NCBI GenBank assembly: GCA_002368865.1
Contig: DFDT01000048.1
Coordinates: 1 to 10,074 of the forward strand
Length of the DNA stretch: 10,074 nucleotides
Direction of reading: 5' to 3'
Source of the DNA: Lachnospiraceae bacterium UBA3821
GTDB taxonomy: Bacteria > Bacillota > Clostridia > Lachnospirales > Lachnospiraceae
Part shown: piece by piece, positions 1 through 7,096 of the stretch
How the letters are laid out: the number at the start of each line of letters is the position of its first letter
Position numbering within the stretch: position 1 is the first letter of the stretch
Translations under genes and position numbers: made by a program
The notes under the pieces: generated by a model
The model's input: only the letters and a program-made list of their open reading frames with translations
Databases searched by the model: none
What the model was told of the DNA's origin: nothing

Positions 1-597
<597 letters not shown>

Positions 598-619
598 CTA
601 CAATCTTTTATAATACTTT

Positions 620-904
620 TTACTGGATCACTGCCAGAATATCGCTCTGCTTTACAATGATGAACTCCTCATTGTCCAGCTTTACTTCTGTTCCTGAATA
701 CTTGGAGTAGATTACGTTGTCGCCAACCTTAACCTCCATCTTTACTTCCTTGCCGTCGATCACACCGCCGGGGCCGACTGCCAAAACTTCTGCCTGCTGG
801 GGCTTTTTCTCATTCTGACCGGGAAGAACGATACCGGACTTGGTCGTCTCCTCTGCTGCCAACTGCTTCAAAACAACTCTGTCGCCTAAAGGTACTAACT
901 TCAT
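620..904 (-). CDS. groES: 10 kDa co-chaperonin GroES
   Basis: The 94-residue product is the lid of the GroEL folding chamber. It begins MKLVPLGDRVVLKQ, has the mobile loop that docks onto GroEL (about residues 18-32, with the core SGIVLPG), and then the conserved VLAVGPG and VGDNVIYSKYSGTEVK segments of the GroES beta-barrel. The length matches the family's usual 94-97 residues. The ATG at 902-904 follows AAGGAGG at 912-918 with a 7-nt spacer, so the start is well supported. It is the first gene of the groES-groEL operon, and CIRCE lies between its promoter and its ribosome site, which indicates heat-shock control by the HrcA repressor (hrcA itself is not in this window). Nothing is unusual about the gene. 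Confidence 0.98.
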   Translation of the reverse strand: MKLVPLGDRVVLKQLAAEETTKSGIVLPGQNEKKPQQAEVLAVGPGGVIDGKEVKMEVKVGDNVIYSKYSGTEVKLDNEEFIIVKQSDILAVIQ

Positions 905-950
905 GATGATGCCTCCTTATATTTCATTTTGATTTGTTTTCCTTTGTTTG

Positions 951-977
951 TTAGCACTCTTTTTATTCGAGTGCTAA
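951..977 (-). promoter_or_regulatory. CIRCE operator (HrcA binding site) of groESL
   Basis: The element is a perfect match to the CIRCE consensus: TTAGCACTC at 951-959, a 9-nt spacer, then GAGTGCTAA at 969-977. CIRCE is the known binding site of the HrcA repressor, which releases groESL and sometimes dnaK operons on heat shock. It lies just downstream of the predicted start of transcription (about 983) and upstream of the groES ribosome site, so it falls within the 5' untranslated region, a usual position for this operator. Confidence 0.97.
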
Positions 978-989
978 TCACTGAGATAT

Positions 990-1018
990 ATATTAGTTTT
1001 ATGTGGATTCCTTTGCAA
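990..1018 (-). promoter_or_regulatory. Vegetative (sigma-A) promoter of groESL
   Basis: Read on the minus strand, a -35 TTGCAA (1013-1018) is followed after exactly 17 nt by a -10 TAATAT (990-995). Transcription would start near 983, six bases before CIRCE. The match, the spacing and the position relative to CIRCE all agree, which makes this a strong call without experiment. The mRNA leader to the groES ATG would be about 80 nt. Confidence 0.8.
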
Positions 1019-1024
1019 ATAGAT

Positions 1025-1064
1025 TCAGAGATAACCAAATTTTATTTTCTTTGATTATCTCTGA
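1025..1064. repeat. AT-rich inverted repeat between the DUF6935-like gene and the groESL promoter
   Basis: TCAGAGATAA at 1025-1034 is perfectly complementary to TTATCTCTGA at 1055-1064, and after one mismatch four more pairs follow inward (CAAA with TTTG), leaving a 10-nt loop. It sits 68 nt past the stop of the minus-strand gene at 1132-1629 and only 6 nt upstream of the groESL -35 box. It may act as the terminator of that upstream gene, but on the minus strand the bases after the stem (AATCTATTTGC) are a poor U-tract and the stem is AT-rich. On the plus strand the stem is followed by a T-rich run, but no plus-strand gene ends nearby. An alternative is a protein-binding site beside the groESL promoter. 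The rest of 905-1131 holds the leader, CIRCE and promoter, and 1065-1131 is plain AT-rich sequence. Confidence 0.6.
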
Positions 1065-1131
1065 TTTTCTCATTTTTTCTTCTGTTTTCTTTAACTAATC
1101 CGAAAGTATGGATTTAATAAATAATTTAGAT

Positions 1132-1629
1132 TCACGCCCACGCGTCCTGGCTCACCGGAACCCGGATACCGGCTAACAGCATTTGATCCCATAAAAACCA
1201 CTCTCCCGTAGAGGGCTTGTTGCGCAAGGTGATGGATCTGGCCGAATCCGCACCGCCACTGCGCACCAGCAGGATCTTGTATCCCTGATCCGCCATGGGC
1301 GCTTTGCTGTCCTCCAGTTCTATTACATAGGGCACATCCGGCGTATAGTCATTCTGCGGCGTCGCACCCTTGAAGTAGGATCTGGGAATGTAATCTTTTC
1401 CGTCCATAAAGCGGTCTCTGATAAACTGTTTGTCCATGGGAGACAGCGGACGGGGACCGCGCAGGAAATCCAGCATCCGATGACACTCCTCCTTGTCCCT
1501 GGGATAGACGCACAGCGCCGCAATTGTCAGTGCTGCCGTCCCCTCCGGCGTCTTCAGAGCCGCTTCGGGAAGCGCTTTTAACTCCTCTAAGTTCTGGGGC
1601 AGACTGTTCCATGTAATCTTGTATTCCAT
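1132..1629 (-). CDS. DUF6935-like protein of unknown function
   Basis: The 165-residue product has no signal peptide or membrane segment and is probably cytosolic. From memory of the family, its landmarks match DUF6935 proteins of gut Clostridia: LPEAALKTPEGTAALTIAALC at about 20-40 split by short variation, then RGPRPLSP (57-64), FIRDRF (69-74), DGKDYIPRSYFKGATP (76-91) and a C-terminal GEWFLWDQMLLAGIR followed by the ending SQDAWA. No catalytic motif is visible and the function is not known. The ATG at 1627-1629 is preceded by AGGAGG at about 1637-1642, which supports the start. It lies 89 nt downstream of the peptidase-like gene on the same strand, but a terminator hairpin stands between them and I see no convincing promoter of its own, so it may depend on read-through. 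The gene is surely real; the family name is less certain. Confidence 0.8.
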   Translation of the reverse strand: MEYKITWNSLPQNLEELKALPEAALKTPEGTAALTIAALCVYPRDKEECHRMLDFLRGPRPLSPMDKQFIRDRFMDGKDYIPRSYFKGATPQNDYTPDVPYVIELEDSKAPMADQGYKILLVRSGGADSARSITLRNKPSTGEWFLWDQMLLAGIRVPVSQDAWA

Positions 1630-1655
1630 CGTATGACCTCCTTTATGAAATTTAC

Positions 1656-1690
1656 AAAAATCCGGCGGAAAATTTGACTCCTCCGCCGGA
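1656..1690 (-). terminator. Rho-independent terminator after the peptidase-like gene
   Basis: On the minus strand a perfect 9-bp GC-rich stem, TCCGGCGGA (1682-1690) with TCCGCCGGA (1661-1669), encloses a 12-nt loop and is followed directly by TTTTT (1656-1660). It begins 28 nt past the stop codon at 1719. The downstream gene's ribosome site begins only about 14 nt beyond the T-run, so the hairpin probably both ends the peptidase-like message and limits transcription into the DUF6935-like gene. Confidence 0.85.
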
Positions 1691-1718
1691 TCATTCTCTT
1701 TTGTATGATAACTTTAAT

Positions 1719-2387
1719 TTAGCACTTAATCTCCAGGTATCCGAGCAGCTTGCTCATATCGTAGCTGTCCATCACGCCCAGATTGGGATCATAGAATTTG
1801 CCGTCAAAATGAAGCAGATAGTGGCTGAAACGTCCCATCTTCTCCATCATGATGCAGCACTTCGGCAGTACGGTGTCTCTGCCTTCCGTGTAGTTGATGA
1901 TATCGGTGTGATCGATCCCGTAATAGTTCAGGGCAGAGATCACGCGGCCCATGGTAGCCTGCCACTCTCTGCAATCCATAACGGTCATAACCTCCGCAAT
2001 GGTCACGCCTGCGAGCATAGCCACACAGGTCTGTCCGCACAGCCCGTCCTCCGGCTGAATAATGATATTGATACCGTCAATCTTGCGAATCGGGTTTTCA
2101 AAGCTGTAGGGGCTGTTCTGATCCATGCGGATCAGGGAACCATGTACGTGAAGCAGGATCTTATGGCGCTGTGCGAGATCTACGCTCACCATATCTTTCT
2201 CCTCAACATGGATATAATATTTACCTTTCTCCAAGGGTCTTAACTCACAATCAATAATCTTGTTGTCCAGCAGAATGTCCGCCTGAATTACTTCTCTCTG
2301 CTTACAAACCTCCCAGATATTAAAGGGAATCGAAATCCAGTATGCATCCTCTTTCTTTTCGATCTTAGATTCAAAATAGTATCTCAT
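1719..2387 (-). CDS. Two-domain protein: DUF1905-like N-terminus plus C39-like cysteine peptidase domain
   Basis: The 222-residue product has no signal peptide or membrane segment. Residues 1-95 resemble DUF1905: an opening FESKIEKK, a WISIPF strand, then LRPLEKGKYYIHVEE leading to a basic stretch. Residues 105-222 look like a C39/papain-like peptidase: Gln111, then Cys117 in GLCGQTC (oxyanion Gln and nucleophile), His189 in SHYLLHFDG and Asp200 in KFYDPNLG, in the right order and spacing for a complete triad. Substrate and role are unknown; the absence of an export signal suggests an intracellular target. The ATG at 2385-2387 has GGAGGA at 2391-2396, 3 nt upstream. A longer in-frame start at 2687 would run through the rqcH start and has no ribosome site, so I reject it. 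The gene is divergent from rqcH and ends at a strong terminator. The open frame is certain; both domain assignments are made by eye and are moderate. Confidence 0.8.
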   Translation of the reverse strand: MRYYFESKIEKKEDAYWISIPFNIWEVCKQREVIQADILLDNKIIDCELRPLEKGKYYIHVEEKDMVSVDLAQRHKILLHVHGSLIRMDQNSPYSFENPIRKIDGINIIIQPEDGLCGQTCVAMLAGVTIAEVMTVMDCREWQATMGRVISALNYYGIDHTDIINYTEGRDTVLPKCCIMMEKMGRFSHYLLHFDGKFYDPNLGVMDSYDMSKLLGYLEIKC

Positions 2388-2400
2388 AATTCCTCCATTT

Positions 2401-2427
2401 CCGTCCGCCCGCATTTTAGCGGTACGG
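2401..2427 (-). other. GC-rich hairpin in the leader of the peptidase-like gene
   Basis: On the minus strand CCGT and CCGC can pair with GCGG and ACGG around a 6-nt TAAAAT loop, with small bulges (2409-2412 with 2419-2422, 2401-2404 with 2424-2427). It ends only 4 nt before the GGAGGA ribosome site at 2391-2396 and stands out as a GC island in an otherwise AT-rich leader. A role in modulating translation or mRNA stability is possible but not shown. Confidence 0.35.
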
Positions 2428-2448
2428 CTGTTTTCTGCTATTAGAGTA

Positions 2449-2457
2449 ATTGTATCA
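2449..2457 (-). promoter_or_regulatory. Extended -10 promoter of the peptidase-like gene
   Basis: On the minus strand TGA-TACAAT (2449-2457) gives an extended -10 element (TGn followed by a 5/6 match to TATAAT). The -35 position holds only a weak TTCCAT. Transcription would start near 2442, giving a leader of about 55 nt before the ATG at 2387. It is the best candidate in the divergent intergenic region for this direction. Confidence 0.5.
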
Positions 2458-2485
2458 AATAATGTTCTGAAATGGAACCATTTTC

Positions 2486-2514
2486 TTTTAATTTTTAAAA
2501 AATTTTGATATACT
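2486..2514 (+). promoter_or_regulatory. Extended -10 promoter of rqcH
   Basis: TGA-TATACT (2506-2514) provides an extended -10 with a 5/6 core match; 17 nt upstream the -35 position is the weak TTTTAA (2486-2491) within an A/T-rich tract that could serve as an UP-like element. Transcription would start near 2521, leaving a leader of about 48 nt before the rqcH ATG. The two divergent promoters are separated by roughly 50 bp. Confidence 0.55.
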
Positions 2515-2568
2515 GTGTTAGACGTATTGTAAGAACCACAGACTATCGCATAATAAGGGGAAAGAATC

Positions 2569-4356
2569 ATGGCATTCGACGGTGTGACCATTGCAAATAT
2601 TGTATCGGAATTAAAAAAGGAACTGCTGGAGGGTCGCGTATACAAGATCGCGCAGCCGGAAGCGGACGAACTGCTGCTCACGATCAAGACCAGGGACGGA
2701 CAGCGCAGACTGGTGATCAGTGCCAGCGCCTCCCTCCCTCTGATCTATCTGACAGAGAGCAATAAACCCAGTCCCATGACGGCACCCAATTTCTGCATGC
2801 TGCTGCGCAAACATCTGCAGAACGGCCGTATCACATCGATCACTCAGCCGGGACTGGAACGCATCATCCATATCGATATAGAGCATCTGGACGAAATGGG
2901 CGATCTCTGCCGCAAGACTTTGATCGTGGAGATCATGGGCAAGCACAGCAACATCATCTTCCGCGACAACGAAAATCGCATCATCGACAGCATCAAGCAT
3001 GTTTCTGCCGCAGTCTCCAGCGTACGTGAGGTTTTGCCGGGAAAGACTTACTTTGTGGCGCAGACCCAGGAGAAGCTTAATCTGCTGACCACGGATTATC
3101 AGACCTATTATCAGACTGTGACAGGAAAAGCACAACCGCTGTTCAAAGCGCTGTACGGCAGCTTCACGGGGCTTTCCCCCATTCTGTCCCAGGAGCTGTG
3201 TTACCGCGCAGGCTTAGACGGTGAAGCTTCCACTGCCGCTTATGCGGAGAGCGCTTACCATACGCTGTATCTGGAGCTGGAAAAACTGACAACGACGATC
3301 CGGGAAGAGACCTTTGCCCCCTGCATCGCCTACCGGGGTAAACAGCCCGTGGAATATGCAGCCGTTCCGCTGACCATGTACGCCGGCAATGGCGGAGATC
3401 ATCTCGTCCCCTGCGGCAGCATGTCCACCCTGCTGGAGACCTACTATGCAGAGAAGAATACCCTCACCCGCATCCGCCAGAAATCCGCGGATCTGCGTCA
3501 TGTGGTGCAGACTGCTCTGGAGCGTAACGTGAAAAAATATGATCTCCAGCTCCGCCAGATGCAGGACACGGAGAAGCGCGAGACCTACCGCATTTACGGC
3601 GAACTGCTGAACACTTACGGATACAGTGCGAAACCCGGGGACAAGTCTATCGAAGTGCTGAACTATTACACCAACGAACCTTTGACGATCCCGTTGGATG
3701 AGACTTTGTCCGCCACCGACAACGCCAAGCGTTATTTCGAGAAATACAATAAAATGAAGCGTACTTATGAAGCATTATCCGGGCTGACGCAGGAGGTAAA
3801 ATCGGAGATCGACCACCTGGAATCCATCGGTGCCTCTCTCGATATCGCATTGAAGGAAGAAGATCTGGTGGAGATCCGGGAAGAACTGGCGGAAAGCGGC
3901 TACATCAAGCGTTCCGGCGGCAAGGGCGGCAGGAATCCCGGCAATAAAGGCGGCAAAACCGGCAAAGTCAAAATCACTAGCAAGCCCTTTCACTATCTGA
4001 GCAGTGACGGCTTCCACATCTATGTGGGCAAAAACAATTTTCAGAATGACGAGCTGACCTTCCAGTTTGCAGGCGGCAATGACTGGTGGTTCCACGCCAA
4101 GAAAATGCCCGGCTCTCATGTAATAGTCAAGACGGAGGGCGCCACGGAGCTGCCTGACCGTGTCTTTGAGGAGGCCGCAAAGCTGGCCGCCTACTATTCC
4201 AAAGGCCGCGGTTCCGACAAAGTGGAAATTGATTATATCCAGAAAAAACACGTAAAAAAGCCCGGTGGGGCAAAACCGGGCTTTGTGGTCTATTATACCA
4301 ATTTTTCCATGGTGACAGACAGCGATATCACAGGGATTCAGTTGCTGGAGCAGTGA
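2569..4356 (+). CDS. rqcH: RqcH, ribosome quality-control alanine-tailing factor (NEMF/Rqc2/FbpA family)
   Basis: RqcH binds 50S subunits obstructed by nascent peptidyl-tRNA and recruits tRNA-Ala to add a C-terminal alanine tail that marks the chain for proteolysis. Older annotations call it fibronectin-binding protein. The 595-residue sequence shows the NFACT-N domain (MAFDGVTIANIV at the start, FCMLLRKHL near 80, MGKHSNIIF and IIDSIKHVS near 125-150, SSVREVLPG), a central helical/coiled-coil part (about 290-440), a Gly/Lys-rich linker (about 447-467), and the NFACT-R domain with DWWFHAKKMPGSHV (505-518), AAYYSKGRGS and KKPGGAKPGFVVY. Length and order fit the bacterial family, which lacks the eukaryotic NFACT-C domain. 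The ATG follows AAGGGGA at 2555-2561. At positions 97-98 the usual Asp-Arg reads Glu-Arg. It is monocistronic here, divergent from the peptidase-like gene and convergent with the transporter operon, with only 25 bp between stop codons. Confidence 0.96.
   Translation: MAFDGVTIANIVSELKKELLEGRVYKIAQPEADELLLTIKTRDGQRRLVISASASLPLIYLTESNKPSPMTAPNFCMLLRKHLQNGRITSITQPGLERIIHIDIEHLDEMGDLCRKTLIVEIMGKHSNIIFRDNENRIIDSIKHVSAAVSSVREVLPGKTYFVAQTQEKLNLLTTDYQTYYQTVTGKAQPLFKALYGSFTGLSPILSQELCYRAGLDGEASTAAYAESAYHTLYLELEKLTTTIREETFAPCIAYRGKQPVEYAAVPLTMYAGNGGDHLVPCGSMSTLLETYYAEKNTLTRIRQKSADLRHVVQTALERNVKKYDLQLRQMQDTEKRETYRIYGELLNTYGYSAKPGDKSIEVLNYYTNEPLTIPLDETLSATDNAKRYFEKYNKMKRTYEALSGLTQEVKSEIDHLESIGASLDIALKEEDLVEIREELAESGYIKRSGGKGGRNPGNKGGKTGKVKITSKPFHYLSSDGFHIYVGKNNFQNDELTFQFAGGNDWWFHAKKMPGSHVIVKTEGATELPDRVFEEAAKLAAYYSKGRGSDKVEIDYIQKKHVKKPGGAKPGFVVYYTNFSMVTDSDITGIQLLEQ
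4254..4284 (-). terminator. Rho-independent terminator of the ABC operon, embedded antisense in rqcH
   Basis: A perfect 10-bp inverted repeat, AAAGCCCGGT (4257-4266) and ACCGGGCTTT (4275-4284), surrounds an 8-nt loop. Read on the minus strand the GC stem is preceded by AAA and followed by a run of six T (4259-4254), the layout of an intrinsic terminator. On the plus strand only three T follow, so it should be weak for rqcH. It starts 97 nt past the permease stop codon, where no other candidate terminator is visible. The same bases encode the conserved KKPGGAKPGF motif of RqcH, so the sequence serves two purposes if the terminator is used. Confidence 0.7.
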
Positions 4357-4381
4357 GCCTGCCATGGTCGGCATATCTGCC

Positions 4382-7096
4382 TCATTCTGTCGTCTCCCGC
4401 AGCGTCTCCACGATACTCTTCCTGACCGCCTGACCGTACAGGATCTCCGGTATCATCCAGCCAAGCAGCAGGAACGCCGGGAGCGCGGCAAGCGCCGGCC
4501 AGACCGTAGCATGCGGCTTGAAGAACCAAAACACAGTCTGCATCAGCTTCCCCAGCAGCGGATTGCCGATAAACGCACACGCGCATGCTGCCATCGCCGC
4601 AAAAATCGCATAAAAGATTCCCTCATATACCAGCATATCTCTCAGTTGTCTTCTGGTCATCCCCACTGCGCCAAGCACAGCAAATTCCCGTTGTCTGGCC
4701 AAGATCGAGGTCATAATGGCATTGAAGAAATTCAGAACACCTACCAGTCCCACAATACCGCACAAAGCACCGCCCACCAGCGCAAACATTCCGCGAAAGC
4801 CTTCAAAATCCTTCCTCGCCGTCTGCTTGCTCTCATACATCAGATTGACCTGTTCCTCTTCCGTCAACTGTGCCAGATACCTTTCCGCCTTCGCCTCCGC
4901 TTCCGCGTCCGGCGTATCAAACAGATAAAACAAAGGCGTAGCCTCCTGCCCGCTGTCCCGCTCCAGCACCTCCACCGGAAGGATTCCGTCATATGACCCC
5001 GATATATAATACCGGTATCCGATGGAATGCGGCCGCTTTACCAGCGCGCACACCGTGTAATTCATCTCATGCTCCCCTACAAGCCTCGTCTCAATTTCCT
5101 CCGCCGGCGTTGTCCGGTCTGCCTCTTCCCCGGTGCGGCGGTCGATCCATTCCAGCTTTTCCGCATACACAATGGGAAATTTCTCTCCCACCTCAGGATA
5201 ACACTCTCTATTCTCCGGATTGCCATAATCGTCCACCGTGACAGCCAATGCAATGGCATGACTGTCCGCCTCATACAGTGGCTCCAGATTTCCCTCGATT
5301 ACTTCCAGCTTCTCAAACAGCTCCGGATCAAAGCCCTCCAACTGGATGTAACTCTGCACATTCTCTCCCCGCTTTGGCATGGTTTCATATTGGGCATCCA
5401 GAATCTGCATATTGTTGTCATAAAAAGGGGCATTGAGCTGCCGCCACGCTTCTTTGGACATAAAGCAGTTTGCGACACTGTTATTCTCATAACCGCAGCC
5501 CGACAGCACCGCCTCCGTATTCTCCCTGATTCTGCGGATACTGTCCTCGGAAATATATCCCCCCTCCGTCTGCCGATACTGGAAATAATCCGTCGTACTG
5601 ACAATAAAATCGCCGCAGATCATATGAGAGAGATAGGTTTCCCTATCCATCCCCGTCACAAACAACACTAATCCATTCAGCAGCACCACTGCAAGGGCCA
5701 GGGAGATCAATACCAGGATCGTCTTTTTCCGGTTTCTGCCCAGGTTTGCAAGCGCCATCTGCCGGATCTTTGCCTGCTGCCCGCTTCCTCCTATCAAACG
5801 CCGAATCAGGCTTCTTTTCTTTCCCAAAGTCTGTCCGTTATTTTCCGTATACCGCACGGCCTCCACCGGCGAAACCTTCGCCGCCATCCTGCCCGGTTCC
5901 GCACAGGACAGGAATACTGTTCCCAATGAAAACAGAGCAGATAAACCAAAGATCCAGGGCGAAGCACTGCCAGCCACTGTTCCGCCCCCCAATGTTGTAC
6001 TCCGCAGGATCGCAGGCATCAGCAGACAACCCGCAATGTATCCCAAAAGCAACCCTGCCGGAATCCCCGGCACACACAGAAACAACGCCTGATACCGCAT
6101 CATTCTGCCAAGCTGTGTCGGCGTGACCCCGATTGTTTTTAACAAGCCATAAAACCGCACATCACCGGATACGGAAATCTGAAAAATATTGTAAATGATC
6201 AGATATCCGGTAAAAAACACTAACAGCAGAAAACAGACCAATGTCAGTAAGGTTCCCATATCCATCTCCTGTAAAAACTGCTCCGAAGTGTACCCCCAGT
6301 TCACACCGATATCCACGTAGTCCGACGCGTCACCGCTTTCCTCCGCATTCTCTCCGGCATAACCCAGATCCGCCCGAACCTGCTCCATCTGCCCGCGGAT
6401 ATCGACGGATGACTTCATCATCACATTCAGGTCTGTGCGGAAGGGATCCATTCCCTGCGCCACTGCATCCTTTTCCACCTCTTTGACATATTCTGCGGAG
6501 ACATTCATGTAATGCACCGGCAACAGCTCGTCCTCTTCCCAAAAGCCCACCAACGTAAACGTATCGGATATCTCCGGCCCGGTCTGCTCTTTATCAAAAA
6601 TACAGAATGTGATTGGGATCTGTGCCCCCAGCTCGGGCTCTATGCCCATGAGCCCGAGCGCTCCTGTATCCATGGTGATCTCATCTGCCTGTTCGGGCAG
6701 CCGCCCGGTGGTCGGCCAGGCATAGCTCCATCTCGTACAATTCTCATCCATGAAACTGATCTCGGCATGTTCCTTTGCAAAAGCGCCCTCCCACACGGTA
6801 CCGATCACCGTTCTCTCCCCGGATGCCTTCACCAGCCGGTGCGAAACAATGGCGGCAGCCTGTTCCTCCGTCACATCTTTAAAGGCCCCATGACTGTATC
6901 CGCCGACCTGCCGGAATTGATATGCTTCATAAGCGGCATTCAAAGAAAGCAGCACCGTAAAAAGCGCGGTAAACAACAACGTAGTCAGACTGATCGCGAT
7001 CACAGCGATCCCATTTCTCTTCCGGGACGCCTGAAAAGTTCGAAAGCTCAGTTTCCGAATACATTTCCGGTTTCGCACCTGCAAGATTCCGCTCAT
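4382..7096 (-). CDS. ABC transporter permease with two FtsX domains and two large extracytoplasmic domains
   Basis: The 904-residue protein is the membrane partner of the ATPase encoded immediately upstream. Predicted layout by eye: TM1 about 29-53, extracytoplasmic domain 1 about 54-280, TM2-TM4 about 281-305, 336-362 and 381-398, cytosolic linker with SPVEAVRY (409-416), TM5 about 459-481, extracytoplasmic domain 2 about 482-769, TM6-TM8 about 770-798, 825-845 and 864-885. Each half carries the FtsX coupling motif after its second helix: FYGLLKTIGVTP (315-326) and REFAVLGAVGMT (803-814). This duplicated 8-TM plan resembles FtsX/MacB-superfamily exporters or mechanotransmission transporters and differs from BceB, which has ten TMs and one large domain. 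The start codon overlaps the ATPase stop as ATGA, with GGAGGT at 7103-7108. Substrate is unknown; linkage to a two-component system suggests an antimicrobial or cell-envelope stress response. A terminator for it lies within rqcH. Confidence 0.93.
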   Translation of the reverse strand: MSGILQVRNRKCIRKLSFRTFQASRKRNGIAVIAISLTTLLFTALFTVLLSLNAAYEAYQFRQVGGYSHGAFKDVTEEQAAAIVSHRLVKASGERTVIGTVWEGAFAKEHAEISFMDENCTRWSYAWPTTGRLPEQADEITMDTGALGLMGIEPELGAQIPITFCIFDKEQTGPEISDTFTLVGFWEEDELLPVHYMNVSAEYVKEVEKDAVAQGMDPFRTDLNVMMKSSVDIRGQMEQVRADLGYAGENAEESGDASDYVDIGVNWGYTSEQFLQEMDMGTLLTLVCFLLLVFFTGYLIIYNIFQISVSGDVRFYGLLKTIGVTPTQLGRMMRYQALFLCVPGIPAGLLLGYIAGCLLMPAILRSTTLGGGTVAGSASPWIFGLSALFSLGTVFLSCAEPGRMAAKVSPVEAVRYTENNGQTLGKKRSLIRRLIGGSGQQAKIRQMALANLGRNRKKTILVLISLALAVVLLNGLVLFVTGMDRETYLSHMICGDFIVSTTDYFQYRQTEGGYISEDSIRRIRENTEAVLSGCGYENNSVANCFMSKEAWRQLNAPFYDNNMQILDAQYETMPKRGENVQSYIQLEGFDPELFEKLEVIEGNLEPLYEADSHAIALAVTVDDYGNPENRECYPEVGEKFPIVYAEKLEWIDRRTGEEADRTTPAEEIETRLVGEHEMNYTVCALVKRPHSIGYRYYISGSYDGILPVEVLERDSGQEATPLFYLFDTPDAEAEAKAERYLAQLTEEEQVNLMYESKQTARKDFEGFRGMFALVGGALCGIVGLVGVLNFFNAIMTSILARQREFAVLGAVGMTRRQLRDMLVYEGIFYAIFAAMAACACAFIGNPLLGKLMQTVFWFFKPHATVWPALAALPAFLLLGWMIPEILYGQAVRKSIVETLRETTE

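Noticed and set aside
2388..2687. N-terminal extension of the peptidase-like gene to an ATG at 2687
   Set aside because: The extension has low-complexity serine-rich sequence, runs through the rqcH start and both promoters, and lacks a ribosome site; GGAGGA directly before the ATG at 2387 decides the start.
2611..3135. Minus-strand open frame of 174 residues inside rqcH
   Set aside because: It is antisense to well-conserved NFACT-N coding sequence and resembles no family.
4267..4284. The rqcH-embedded hairpin as a terminator for rqcH itself on the plus strand
   Set aside because: Only three T follow the stem in that direction and termination there would cut off the last 24 codons of rqcH.
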